From an uncultured Dehalococcoidia bacterium (lineage in GTDB: Bacteria; Chloroflexota; Dehalococcoidia; Lucifugimonadales; UBA3495), in the NCBI GenBank assembly GCA_951812535.1, contig CATOSK010000008.1, positions 43,211 to 107,210 of the forward strand: 64,000 bases of DNA, given 5' to 3'. The first letter of the stretch is position 1. The number at the start of each line of letters is the position of its first letter. Of this stretch, positions 36,003 to 44,412 are shown piece after piece. The position numbers and the translations under genes are program-made. The notes under the pieces were generated by a model. It was not told the origin of the DNA and did no database searches. It worked only from the letters and a program-made list of their open reading frames with translations.

Positions 36003-36557
36003 AGTTCATTCCGTCCGCTGAATTTTGGGCCAGTGTAGAGCAGTTATATTGAGGGCGCAACCGGCATTCTTTCGTTGCCGGTGTGGATACCCGCCCGCGT
36101 CCGGGAAAAATAACTGGCGCATTTTGATGCATTTTGGTGCATTTGGGCTGGGGGCCAGAGACAGCATCCCCGGAAACGGAACTGCCCGCACCACTTGGCC
36201 CGCCCAAATGACGTTGAGTGCAGGTTGTTTGTTTCCCTGGCAGAGGTGGAGTTTCCCAGATGTCATACCCCTGGAATTCATAGTAGAGGGAGCGCAGCGG
36301 GGCTGGCTGGGTACCGACCAGCGAAGGCGGGTCGGGCATTCGGAACGGGAGGTTGCAGACCAACATCATGGTGTTCTGGAGCAACAGGATGGTGTTTTAG
36401 AACGGGTTAACGGAGGTTTTGCCAACCAACATGGCGGTGTCAGGGCGGCGGGGCTGCCCCGGGACACCCCCCTTCCCACCGACGGCGGTGGACGGTATTA
36501 TTGGCGGCACGGCATTTGCGCGCCGAATCCCATCCCGAAAGTGAAGGAATAGTCACC
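36003..36557. other. 555-bp intergenic stretch with degenerate repeats
   Basis: Between the divergent Rieske and SDR genes. A 10-bp phrase close to GCATTTTGGT occurs three times in a row (about 36119-36148), and a ~20-bp phrase containing ATGGTGTT recurs near 36366 and 36389, with a weaker third near 36430. No gene with family resemblance was found. Promoters for both flanking genes must lie here. Confidence 0.45.
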
Positions 36558-37484
36558 ATGCCCAATATCCTGGAGGACAAAGTCGCCATCGTCACCGGCT
36601 CGGGCCGGGGCGTTGGACGCGGCGTGGCCATGCTGATGGCCCAGGAAGGAGCCCAGGTGGTCATCGTTGACCCGGGGGTCAACGTGGACGGCTCCGGGTT
36701 CGACCAGTCGGTGGCCCAGGTGGTGGCCGACGAGATCAACCAGGCCGGGGGATCTGCGGTGGCCTGCACAGAGTCCGTCGCCACCATGGAAGGCGGCGAA
36801 GCCATCGTCCAGGCAGCCATCGACAACTTCGGCAAGCTGGACATAGTGGTGACCTGCGCCGGCATCCTGCGGGACCGCATGGTGTTCAACATGACCGAAC
36901 AGGAATGGGATGACGTGATAGCGGTGCATCTGAAGGGGACTTTCACCGTGGTGAAACACGCGGCGATCCTCTTCCGTCAGCAGCGGTCGGGACGGATCAT
37001 CACCTTCTCGTCAGAATCAGGGCTGATCGGCAACAGCGGGCAGGCCAACTACGGAGCGGCCAAGTCGGGGATAGCGGGTTTCACCAAGGTTGTAGCCAAG
37101 GACATGGGCCGCTACGGCGCGACGGCCAACGCCATCGCGCCCCGGGCCAGCACCCGGATGATCAGCGCGATCCCGGATTCGGCGGCGGAAATCCGCGCGC
37201 GGGGGGGCGTGGCGCCCATTTCGGGGGAAGACCAGATACGGGACCTGGACCCAGACGCGATTGCGCCCTTCGTCTGCTTCCTGGCCAGCGACTACGCGTC
37301 CCGGGTCAACGGGCAGACCTTCCTGGTCTACGGCAACCAGGTATCGCTGATGTCCCAGCCCAGGCCGAAGAACTCCATCTTCACCCCGTCGGGGCACTGG
37401 AGCATGGATGAGCTGGCGCCGCTGGCGCGCAACGTCCTGACGGCCAATGTGGAGAACCCGGCACCGGCGGCCACGCAGGGGTGA
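36558..37484 (+). CDS. Short-chain dehydrogenase/reductase (first copy)
   Basis: 308 residues from ATG 36558. VAIVTGSGRGVGRGVAM is the NAD(P) Rossmann loop (TGxxxGxG), DIVVTCAGILRDRMV the stabilising NAG-like motif, and FSSESGLIGNSGQANYGAAK holds the Ser-Tyr-Lys catalytic residues. The protein resembles MaoC-linked and 3-oxoacyl SDRs. It is highly similar to the SDR at 38279: the stretch around DRMVFNM and EQEWDDVIAVHLKGTF is nearly identical, so the two are tandem paralogues. The HEPN-like gene follows by 12 bp. Confidence 0.92.
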   Translation: MPNILEDKVAIVTGSGRGVGRGVAMLMAQEGAQVVIVDPGVNVDGSGFDQSVAQVVADEINQAGGSAVACTESVATMEGGEAIVQAAIDNFGKLDIVVTCAGILRDRMVFNMTEQEWDDVIAVHLKGTFTVVKHAAILFRQQRSGRIITFSSESGLIGNSGQANYGAAKSGIAGFTKVVAKDMGRYGATANAIAPRASTRMISAIPDSAAEIRARGGVAPISGEDQIRDLDPDAIAPFVCFLASDYASRVNGQTFLVYGNQVSLMSQPRPKNSIFTPSGHWSMDELAPLARNVLTANVENPAPAATQG

Positions 37485-37496
37485 CGGAAAGGGGAC

Positions 37497-37865
37497 ATGA
37501 CGACGCAAGAGCACGCCAAGGAGGCCAAGAAGCTTCTGCGGGAAATGGAACGGGATTTCGCCATTGGGGATGAACTGGTGGCCTCGGAGAAGCTCTGGAG
37601 AGCGGCATCCCACGCTGTCAAAGCAGTAGCCGAAGAGCGGGAGTGGCCCTGCGGGAACCGGAAGGAACTACGGGACGCTGCGATACGCCTGTCGGAAGAA
37701 ACCGGAGACGGTCGTTACATTGGCGGATTCGGAATGGCCGAAGGGTTCTATCACAACGCCAAGCTGGGCTGGATGGAAGACTTCCAACTGGCCGACCGCT
37801 ACCTGGTGCGGGAGTTCGTCGAAGACACCGTTGATCTAATTGCCCCTGGCAGGGAGCGCCCGTAA
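37497..37865 (+). CDS. HEPN/PaREP1-like small helical protein (copy 1)
   Basis: 122 residues from ATG behind AAAGGGGAC. EHAKEAKKLLREMERDF, then VASEKLWRAASHAVKAVAEE and GGFGMAEGFYHNAKL, form the all-helical pattern of PaREP1/HEPN-type proteins (ASEKxWxAAxHAxKAVA). Their function is unresolved; HEPN folds include RNases and nucleotide-binding partners of toxin systems. The RxxxxH RNase motif of active HEPN toxins is not evident. It lies 12 bp after the first SDR. Confidence 0.7.
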   Translation: MTTQEHAKEAKKLLREMERDFAIGDELVASEKLWRAASHAVKAVAEEREWPCGNRKELRDAAIRLSEETGDGRYIGGFGMAEGFYHNAKLGWMEDFQLADRYLVREFVEDTVDLIAPGRERP

Positions 37866-37927
37866 CGACACACCTGGAGCCAATCATCACACCAGATGAA
37901 CATATCAGGACAGCCGAGTATTTCCTA

Positions 37928-38248
37928 ATGGAATCGGACCGGGAGTTTGCGGCGCGGGAGCGCCTCCAAGCATCGGAAAAGCTCTGGGGAGCGGCGGCCC
38001 ATTCGGTTATCGCGGTTGCCCAAAAGCTGGACTGGCCCGTCGCGAAACACGGCAACCTGAAGAACGGAGTCCGCCGACTCGCCCGGCGGTCACGGGATGA
38101 CCGCTTGACCCACGGTTTCGCGGCAGGTGAGCGATTTCACGCCAACTTTTACCACGACTTCATGCCGGAGTCGGAAATCGAAAGATACCGGCCAATAACC
38201 AGGGGCTTCGTCGCAGAGATGCTGGTCCTGGCGGGGTCGACAACATAA
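37928..38248 (+). CDS. HEPN/PaREP1-like small helical protein (copy 2)
   Basis: 106 residues from ATG 37928. RLQASEKLWGAAAHSVIAVA, then LTHGFAAGERFHANFYHDF, align with copy 1. The open frame extends upstream of the ATG with TPDEHIRTAEYFL, which also resembles the N-terminus of copy 1, but no ATG, GTG or TTG exists between there and the preceding stop. Either the start is non-standard (ATC at 37883/37886 lies just behind GGAG) or the N-terminus is shortened. Ends 30 bp before the second SDR. Confidence 0.65.
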   Translation: MESDREFAARERLQASEKLWGAAAHSVIAVAQKLDWPVAKHGNLKNGVRRLARRSRDDRLTHGFAAGERFHANFYHDFMPESEIERYRPITRGFVAEMLVLAGSTT

Positions 38249-38278
38249 ACGAGGATAACCCAGGAAAGGAAACCAGTT

Positions 38279-39193
38279 ATGCCCAACTTGCTCAAGGATA
38301 AAGTCGCCATCGTTACCGGCTCCGGCCGGGGAGTCGGCCGCGGGGTGGCGATGCAAATGGCCGAAGAAGGGGCGAAGGTAGTGGTGGTCGACCCGGGCGT
38401 CAACGTCGACGGCTCGGGTTTCGACCAGTCCATCGCCCAGGTGGTGGCGTCGGAGATCAACGAGGCGGGAGGCACGGCCGCCGCCTGCACCGAGTCCGTC
38501 GCCACGATGCAGGGCGGAGAGGCCATCGTCCAGACGGCCATCGACAACTTCGGCAAGCTGGACATCGTTGTTACCTGCGCCGGCATCCTGCGCGACCGGA
38601 TGGTCTTCAACATGTCGGAGCAGGAATGGGACGACGTGATCGCGGTGCACCTGAAGGGGACATTCACGGTGGTGAAGCACGCGGCCATCCTGTTCCGCCA
38701 GCAGCGTTCCGGGCGCATCATCACCTTCAGTTCCACGTCGGGCCTGTACGGCAACAGCGGACAGGCCAACTACGGCGCGGCCAAGGACGGCATCGCCGGG
38801 TTCACCCGCGTCGTCGCCAGGGACATGGGCCGCTACGGCGTAACGGCCAACTCCATCGCCCCCAGCGCCCAGACCCGCATGACCGGAAGCGTACCGCAAG
38901 AGTCACGGGACCTGCGCTCGTCGCGGGGCATTACCGCTGGTTCGGGACTATTGGGAGAGGCCGACGACGTGGCCCCCTTCGTGACCTGGCTGGCATCGGA
39001 TGAATCGGCCCACGTCAACGGGCAGGTCTTCCATGTGACTGCCGGACTGGTGACTTTGCTGAACCAGCCGGAGCCGGTGAAGACCATCCAGAAGGACGGC
39101 CCCTGGAGCGTCGAAGAGCTGATCAGCGTTTTCCCCGCCACCATCGGGATAGAGCTGTACAATCCGGCGCCGGCGCCCCCGCCTTCGGCGTAG
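38279..39193 (+). CDS. Short-chain dehydrogenase/reductase (second copy)
   Basis: 304 residues, tandem paralogue of the SDR at 36558. VAIVTGSGRGVGRGVAMQM binds the cofactor; FSSTSGLYGNSGQANYGAAKDG holds Ser, Tyr and Lys. The C-terminal halves of the two copies differ most (MTGSVPQESRDLRSSRG here), which suggests different substrates. The pair alternates with the HEPN-like genes and likely forms one transcript. Confidence 0.92.
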   Translation: MPNLLKDKVAIVTGSGRGVGRGVAMQMAEEGAKVVVVDPGVNVDGSGFDQSIAQVVASEINEAGGTAAACTESVATMQGGEAIVQTAIDNFGKLDIVVTCAGILRDRMVFNMSEQEWDDVIAVHLKGTFTVVKHAAILFRQQRSGRIITFSSTSGLYGNSGQANYGAAKDGIAGFTRVVARDMGRYGVTANSIAPSAQTRMTGSVPQESRDLRSSRGITAGSGLLGEADDVAPFVTWLASDESAHVNGQVFHVTAGLVTLLNQPEPVKTIQKDGPWSVEELISVFPATIGIELYNPAPAPPPSA

Positions 39194-39228
39194 GTGGAAG
39201 TTTCCAGGGGGAGCCGTTTCCGGCGATT

Positions 39229-39645
39229 ATGGAACAGAATCCCGGTACGGGGCGAGGGGAACTGACGCAGTCGGCTACCCCACGGGAGATATTCGCCGAT
39301 GCCCGGGATGTCCACCAGCGAGCACTGCGAACGCTCGCGGCCGGAGACATCAGGGACGCTGCGGAGAAGGCGTGGTGCGCCACAAAGCGGGCCACCGACG
39401 CTTTGATTCTGGAGCGCACCGGCAGATTGCCCGAAACGTCTTCGGAAACCTCCCTGGAATTTCGGCAGTTGATCGTGGCCAACCCGGCCGCGAGGCGGTT
39501 GCGGGGGAGGTACTATGCCCACCAGCGCCTATTGCACGGGGACTGCTTCTACTCTGGATTATGCGACCCGGTTGAGGACACGGTTTCGCTGATTAGGGAG
39601 ACCGTCCAGTACATCGACGACGCGGAACAAGTGGCGTATCCCTGA
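39229..39645 (+). CDS. HEPN/PaREP1-like small helical protein (copy 3)
   Basis: 138 residues from ATG. FADARDVHQRALRTLAAGDI, DAAEKAWCATKRATDALILE and LRGRYYAHQRLLHGDCFY share the layout of the neighbouring copies (AxEKxWxAxxxA, then a Tyr/His-rich helix). The conservation is weaker. The ribosome-binding site is poor (GGGGGAG about 16 bases upstream), so the start is uncertain. Confidence 0.6.
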   Translation: MEQNPGTGRGELTQSATPREIFADARDVHQRALRTLAAGDIRDAAEKAWCATKRATDALILERTGRLPETSSETSLEFRQLIVANPAARRLRGRYYAHQRLLHGDCFYSGLCDPVEDTVSLIRETVQYIDDAEQVAYP

Positions 39646-39690
39646 CGGGCCTGGTGCGATTCCCGGGCCGGACAATAGGAGCCGGCTCCA

Positions 39691-39726
39691 GGTAATTGTC
39701 TCAAGACTGGTAATTGTCTCAAGACT
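39691..39726. repeat. 18-bp perfect tandem duplication
   Basis: Two adjoining copies of GGTAATTGTCTCAAGACT in the spacer before livJ. Confidence 0.95.
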
Positions 39727-39798
39727 ACCTGTCCCTCCTCTTTCCCTCCTCTGTCCGTTGGGGGTAACGATGCTCGGAGCGGCCTTGGGCAAAATTGG

Positions 39799-39825
39799 TG
39801 ATATAATTGTGAACCAACCGTTCAC
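39799..39825 (+). promoter_or_regulatory. Extended -10 promoter and palindromic operator before livJ
   Basis: TGATATAAT at 39799-39807 is a perfect extended -10 box. Directly behind it lies the inverted repeat GTGAAC-n5-GTTCAC (39809-39825), which would cover the transcription start, a position where a repressor blocks initiation. Function is inferred from position only. Confidence 0.6.
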
Positions 39826-39858
39826 ATTGGCAAGTTGTTTCGATTTCAGGAGGATAGC

Positions 39859-41313
39859 ATGTCCCGTGTCCGCAGTTGGTATCTGTCATTCTTGATTTTG
39901 ATGACGGCCTGCGCCGTATTCACCGCGGCCTGCACGACGGCAGCCGAAGTTCGCGAGGTACAGGTAACCGTCGAAGTGCCTGGTGAAACCCAGGTGCAGG
40001 AAGTCCCGGTTACGGTAGAGGTGGAAAAGGAAGTCACCAGGGACGTCCCCGTAACCGTTGAAGTTGAGAAGGAAGTTACCAGGGATGTTCCGGTTACCGT
40101 CGAAGTCGAAAGGGAGATCACCAGGGATGTCCCCGTAACGGTCCAGGTCCCCCTGGAAGCCCTTGACCCCCTCATCGTTGGCAACCTAAACGTCTTCACC
40201 GGTTCCCTCGCGGAATTCGGCCCTCCCCTCCGCAACTCCGTCGAGCTCGCCGCCGACCATGTCAACCGCGCCGGAGGAGTTGGCGGCGGCTCCATGGTCA
40301 TCATCAGCCGGGACACCGCCGTCAACCCGGTCCAGGGCGTCGACGGGGCCAAGGCCCTGGTTGACGTTGAAAACGCTGCGGCCATCGTCGGCGCCCTTTC
40401 CAGCGGCGTCACCATCGCCGTTGCCCAGTCTGTCACCATTCCCCAGGAAACCCTCACCATCTCCGGAGCGTCCACCGCTCCCAGCATTACCGTTCTGGAA
40501 GACGGCGACTTCATATTCCGCACCACACCGTCCGACGCGTCCCAGGGAGTGGTCCTGGCGCGGGTAGCCCAGGAGTTGGGTTATGAGACCGTCGGCGTTA
40601 TGTACGTCAACAATGCATACGGAGAGGGTCTCGCCGACCAGTTCGAGAAGAGTTTCGCGGCTCTCGGGGGGAGGGTGCCTTCCAAGGTGCCCCACGAAGA
40701 CGTCCAGCCCAGCTTCGTATCTGAACTGGAGAAGGCGACAGGTACAGACCCGGATGCCCTTGCTGTTTTGAGCTACACCGGACAGGCGTCCATCTATGTT
40801 CGGGAGGCACTGGAAGGCGGGTACGCCGACAAGTTCCTCTTCGCGGACGGGACCAAGGGTCCTGAGTGGATCGAGGGAATCAACGCCTGGGATGCTTTGG
40901 AAGGCTCATTGGGAACGGCCCAGGGCAGCCCCGGTTCCCCCGCCAAGGACGCCTTCGAAGCCGCCTATACCGACAGCTTCGGCGTCCCTCCTTCCCATCC
41001 CTTCATGGGTGAGCATTACGACGCCACCGTGCTCATCGCCCTGGCCGCGGCCAAGGCGGGCACCACCACCGACTCGGCCGCCATCCGCGACGCCCTTCGG
41101 GACGTGGCCAACGCCCCCGGTGAGGTTGTCGGCCCGGGACGGGATGAAATCGCCCGTGCCCTCTCGCTTATCGCCGAAGGAGAGGACATCAACTACAACG
41201 GCGCCGCCGGCGACATTGAATTCGACGAGAACGGCGACGTCTTCGGCACCATCGAAATCTGGCAGATCAAGGACGGTGAAATCCAGTCCACCGGCCGGTT
41301 CGCACTTCCCTAG
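39859..41313 (+). CDS. livJ: Branched-chain amino-acid type ABC substrate-binding lipoprotein
   Basis: 484 residues from ATG 39859 behind AGGAGG. The lipobox AVFTAAC follows a short hydrophobic signal. Residues about 30-105 form a linker of a 14-residue unit (VPVTVEVEKEVTRD and variants, about four copies). The Leu/Ile/Val-binding fold begins at DPLIVGNLNVFTGSLAEFG, with RTTPSDASQGVVLA and GVMYVNNAYGEGLADQF. It should deliver amino acids or related amides to LivHM. The gene faces livGFHM across a shared terminator. Confidence 0.9.
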   Translation: MSRVRSWYLSFLILMTACAVFTAACTTAAEVREVQVTVEVPGETQVQEVPVTVEVEKEVTRDVPVTVEVEKEVTRDVPVTVEVEREITRDVPVTVQVPLEALDPLIVGNLNVFTGSLAEFGPPLRNSVELAADHVNRAGGVGGGSMVIISRDTAVNPVQGVDGAKALVDVENAAAIVGALSSGVTIAVAQSVTIPQETLTISGASTAPSITVLEDGDFIFRTTPSDASQGVVLARVAQELGYETVGVMYVNNAYGEGLADQFEKSFAALGGRVPSKVPHEDVQPSFVSELEKATGTDPDALAVLSYTGQASIYVREALEGGYADKFLFADGTKGPEWIEGINAWDALEGSLGTAQGSPGSPAKDAFEAAYTDSFGVPPSHPFMGEHYDATVLIALAAAKAGTTTDSAAIRDALRDVANAPGEVVGPGRDEIARALSLIAEGEDINYNGAAGDIEFDENGDVFGTIEIWQIKDGEIQSTGRFALP

Positions 41314-41336
41314 CCATTTGCAGCCCGTTCCTGGAG

Positions 41337-41363
41337 AAGCGGCGGCCTTTGAGGCCGCCGCTT
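41337..41363. terminator. Bidirectional terminator between livJ and livM
   Basis: Perfect 11-bp stem AAGCGGCGGCC / GGCCGCCGCTT with loop TTTGA. It separates the convergent livJ and livM genes, ending both transcripts. Confidence 0.8.
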
Positions 41364-41364
41364 G

Positions 41365-42348
41365 TTATTGGTCCGGTATCCGGGCAATCCGCCGTTCTTC
41401 GCCCAGGATCCCTCCCGGCCGCACCATGATCACCGCCACTATCAACGCACCGATCGTGAACAGCCGGAAACTGGGGTCGGCAAAGATCCCGGGCAGGAAC
41501 TGCGTGCCGGACCAGATTCCCCACACGATGAAAGCCCCCAGCACCGCCCCAAAGTTGTTTCCCGATCCGCCCACCATCAGCATCGCCCAGATGATGAAGG
41601 TGGCCAGCAGGGGATCGAAGGTCAACGGCGCCAGGAACCGGAAATGATGCGCGAAGAGGGCCCCGCCTATCCCCATGATTATCGCCCCGAGGACGAATGC
41701 CTGCAGCTTGAACCGGAAGACGTTCTTTCCGCTGGCTTCCGCCGCAGTCTCATCCTCCCGGATCGCTCGGAGCACTCGTCCCCACGGAGACTTCACCGCC
41801 CGTTCCAGCATTACGAACACGACAACCAGGACCACCGCCGCCACCACCATGTACAGGAAGTCGTAATATCTGGGGGACACCAGGTCCGACAGAAACGCGG
41901 GTATCCGGTACAACCCCTTGGAGCCGTTGGCTGCCCATTTCTCGTTGAGAAAGAACAGCCGCACCGTCTCGGCAATGCCGAGGGTCGAGATAGCCAGGTA
42001 GTCGTCCCGCAGCCGTAAAGTGACGTAGCCGATCCCCAGGGCAACAACCCCGCAGACCGCCGCCGCCGCCAGGATACCGAGGATGAACCACAGATCGAAA
42101 CCGAGGTCCAGCAGCCAGACCTCCGCCATGTTCCCGCCGAAGACGAAGTCCTCGAACAGGGCCGGGTCCGGGGGCCTCGTGGTCAGCAGCGCCGTCGTGT
42201 AGGCCCCCAGGGCGAAGAACCCGGCTATCCCTATGTTGAACAGCCCGGTGAACCCCCAATGGACATTCAACCCCAGGGCGAATATCGAATAGATGCAGGC
42301 AAATATCAGGAAACCGGCCAGGTAGCTGAGTAGCCCGGTTACTTCCAT
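41365..42348 (-). CDS. livM: ABC transporter permease, LivM type
   Basis: 327 residues with about ten hydrophobic helices. FGLNVHWGFTGLFNIGIAGFFA-like sequence at the N-terminus, and the cytoplasmic loop RLRDDYLAISTLGIAE and GRVLRAIREDETAAEASG (the EAA-type coupling loop), are LivM features. It forms the membrane channel with LivH. Last gene of the minus-strand transport operon, 301 bp after livH. Confidence 0.92.
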   Translation of the reverse strand: MEVTGLLSYLAGFLIFACIYSIFALGLNVHWGFTGLFNIGIAGFFALGAYTTALLTTRPPDPALFEDFVFGGNMAEVWLLDLGFDLWFILGILAAAAVCGVVALGIGYVTLRLRDDYLAISTLGIAETVRLFFLNEKWAANGSKGLYRIPAFLSDLVSPRYYDFLYMVVAAVVLVVVFVMLERAVKSPWGRVLRAIREDETAAEASGKNVFRFKLQAFVLGAIIMGIGGALFAHHFRFLAPLTFDPLLATFIIWAMLMVGGSGNNFGAVLGAFIVWGIWSGTQFLPGIFADPSFRLFTIGALIVAVIMVRPGGILGEERRIARIPDQ

Positions 42349-42649
42349 CCTCTACACCCCAATGCCCCGATTCGTCTTGTTGTTCCCCTCCGTCAATTCC
42401 GCCCTCCTCCCGAAATGCCCCGGGGCTATCGCGTACGGAAAACACCCACAAGTTGGTGCTGATCTTTGGTGCACATTACTTCCTTGTACAACTTTTGAGT
42501 TTTGGCAGGACTGCGCCTGTCCATCCCTCCGTTGGTCCGGTTGGCCGGCGCCCAGCCGGAGCCCCCGAGTGGGCCGGGGGGACGCGCCGGATGGCAGAGC
42601 GGACCGGCCCCCGAGAGGGAAACGAGGACGTCGATGGCGCTTCATGGGT
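42349..42649. other. livH-livM spacer containing a duplicated livH 3' end
   Basis: An unusually long gap within an operon. It includes a 34-bp sequence (42393-42426) nearly identical to the last codons and stop of livH at 42650-42683, separated by about 220 bp of unique sequence. No gene is supported inside. Confidence 0.6.
42393..42426. repeat. 34-bp direct repeat, copy A (copy B at 42650-42683)
   Basis: The two copies differ at two of 34 positions. Copy B contains the last codons and stop of livH; copy A lies just upstream of the livM start on the minus strand. This suggests duplication of the livH end followed by, or caused by, insertion of the 223 bp between them. Confidence 0.8.
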
Positions 42650-43678
42650 TCAATTCCGCCCTCCTCCGAAAATGCCCCGGGGCCTGATCAACAGGATCAG
42701 TATCATGAGCCCGAACGCCACCGCCGGTTTGTAGCTCGGATTGATCCATTGGGTCGATACTTCGGAAGTCACCCCGATCACGAACGCTCCTGCCAGGGCG
42801 CCATAGGGGTTCCCCAGTCCTCCCAGCACCACCGCCGCGAACAGCGGGATCAGGAATTTCCACCCCATGATCGGCACCAATTGGGCCTGGTAAACGGCCA
42901 GTAGTATCCCCGCAGTGGCCGACAGCCCGGCTGCCATGCCCCACGCCCACCGGATAACCCGTCCCGTGTCGATGCCGCTGACCCGCGCCAGGTCGGGATT
43001 GTCCGCCGTGGCCCGCATCGCCTTGCCCATCTTGGTCCGGGTCAATATCACGTAAACGGCTACTGCCAGGATGACCGCCACCACGCCAATGAAGATGGCG
43101 TCGGGCGGAACGCGAACGTCCATCGGGAGGTGGAACACCTTTCTGGTTTCCCTTGGAAAGTGCTGCACCTCGCTGGTCCAGATTACCTGCACCAGGCCCC
43201 GAATCGCGATGGCGATCCCCAGAGACGCCATCGACATCACCACCACGTTGACCCCCCGTGCCCTCAACCGCCGGTAGATAGCGGCGTCAAGGATGATGGC
43301 CCCGGCCGCCACCACCGCCGCGGCTACGGGAAGCGCGATCAGCACCGGGTAGCCGAAGGTGAAGGGACCCAGCCCGCTGCCTTCGATTCCCAGCGGGGCC
43401 AGCACTCCAACCACGATGAACAGACCTACGTAAGCCCCCATGGTCATGTAGTCCCCGTGGGCCACGTTGGCAAAGTTCATCAGGCCATAGACCAGGGTCA
43501 GTCCGATGGCCCCCAGGGCGATGATGGCCCCGATGAACACCCCGTTGACCACCAGGCTCATCTTCACAAAGGGCAGGAATCCAACCCCAACCGCGACTAG
43601 GACCAGGACAAGAGCCGTATGGGCCGGCGTCCACGCCAGACGGATTTGCCTGAGCCCTTCGTTCCAGGAGGTCATCAA
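42650..43678 (-). CDS. livH: ABC transporter permease, LivH type
   Basis: 342 residues with many hydrophobic helices. GAIIALGAIGLTLVYGLMNF and ANVAHGDYMTMGAYVG are the LivH signatures, and MRATADNPDLARVSGID is the coupling loop that contacts the ATPases. VLGGLGNPYGALAGAFVIG closes the conserved set. Part of livG-livF-livH-livM on the minus strand. Confidence 0.93.
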   Translation of the reverse strand: MMTSWNEGLRQIRLAWTPAHTALVLVLVAVGVGFLPFVKMSLVVNGVFIGAIIALGAIGLTLVYGLMNFANVAHGDYMTMGAYVGLFIVVGVLAPLGIEGSGLGPFTFGYPVLIALPVAAAVVAAGAIILDAAIYRRLRARGVNVVVMSMASLGIAIAIRGLVQVIWTSEVQHFPRETRKVFHLPMDVRVPPDAIFIGVVAVILAVAVYVILTRTKMGKAMRATADNPDLARVSGIDTGRVIRWAWGMAAGLSATAGILLAVYQAQLVPIMGWKFLIPLFAAVVLGGLGNPYGALAGAFVIGVTSEVSTQWINPSYKPAVAFGLMILILLIRPRGIFGGGRN

Positions 43679-43707
43679 ATTTCCACTCCTGCCCGATGCA
43701 ATCCTGG

Positions 43708-44412
43708 CTACCCTCCCAAGTAAAGGCTGCTGATTTCCGGGTCATTCAGCAACTCACGCCCGTTGCCCTCCAGCCGGTTTTCCCCGGCGACGAGGACATA
43801 TCCTCTCTGGGACATTTGCAGCGCCTCCCGGGCATTTTGCTCGACCATGAGCAGGGCGACCCCCCTGCGGTTGATCTCCCGCAGCCGGTCGAGAACGTTG
43901 TCCATCATCACCGGAGAAAGCCCCGCCGACGGTTCATCCAGCATCAACAGGCTGGGATTGAGCATCAGCGCCCGGGCAATCGCCAGCATCTGCCGCTGAC
44001 CTCCCGAAAGGCTGCCCGCCTTCCGCTCCGGCCGGAAGCCCAGGTCCGGGAACAAGTCCAGCATATCAGCCATCCGCCCCCGGATATCGTCCCGCCTCAC
44101 GAAGGCTCCGACCTCCAGGTTCTCCCGGATACTCAGGGACGGAAAGACATTGCTGGTCTGGGGGACGTAGCAAAGACCGCGCCGGACTATCGCTTCCGCC
44201 GGCGACCCCGAAATCGCCTCCCCCTGGAACCTGACATGCCCCTGCCAAACCCCTACCAGACCGACAATGGCCTTCATCAGCGTGGACTTTCCGCACCCGT
44301 TGGGTCCGATGATGGTGACAATTTCCCCCTCTTCCACGGCCACCGATACACCGTGAAGCACCTCGGTTTGCCCGTATCCGGCCACCACCCCGGAGGCATC
44401 AAGCAGCGCCAC
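43708..44412 (-). CDS. livF: ABC transporter ATP-binding protein, LivF type
   Basis: 234 residues. Walker A GPNGCGKSTL, signature LSGGQRQMLAIAR, and Walker B LLMLDEPSAGLSP are intact. YVPQTSNVFPSLSIRENL is the Q-loop region typical of LivF. Its start overlaps the livG 3' end by 14 bp, so the two ATPases are translationally coupled. Confidence 0.95.
   Translation of the reverse strand: MALLDASGVVAGYGQTEVLHGVSVAVEEGEIVTIIGPNGCGKSTLMKAIVGLVGVWQGHVRFQGEAISGSPAEAIVRRGLCYVPQTSNVFPSLSIRENLEVGAFVRRDDIRGRMADMLDLFPDLGFRPERKAGSLSGGQRQMLAIARALMLNPSLLMLDEPSAGLSPVMMDNVLDRLREINRRGVALLMVEQNAREALQMSQRGYVLVAGENRLEGNGRELLNDPEISSLYLGG

Noticed and set aside
36025..36552. Open frame in the Rieske-SDR spacer
   Set aside because: No start context, no family resemblance, and interrupted repeats inside; probably chance.
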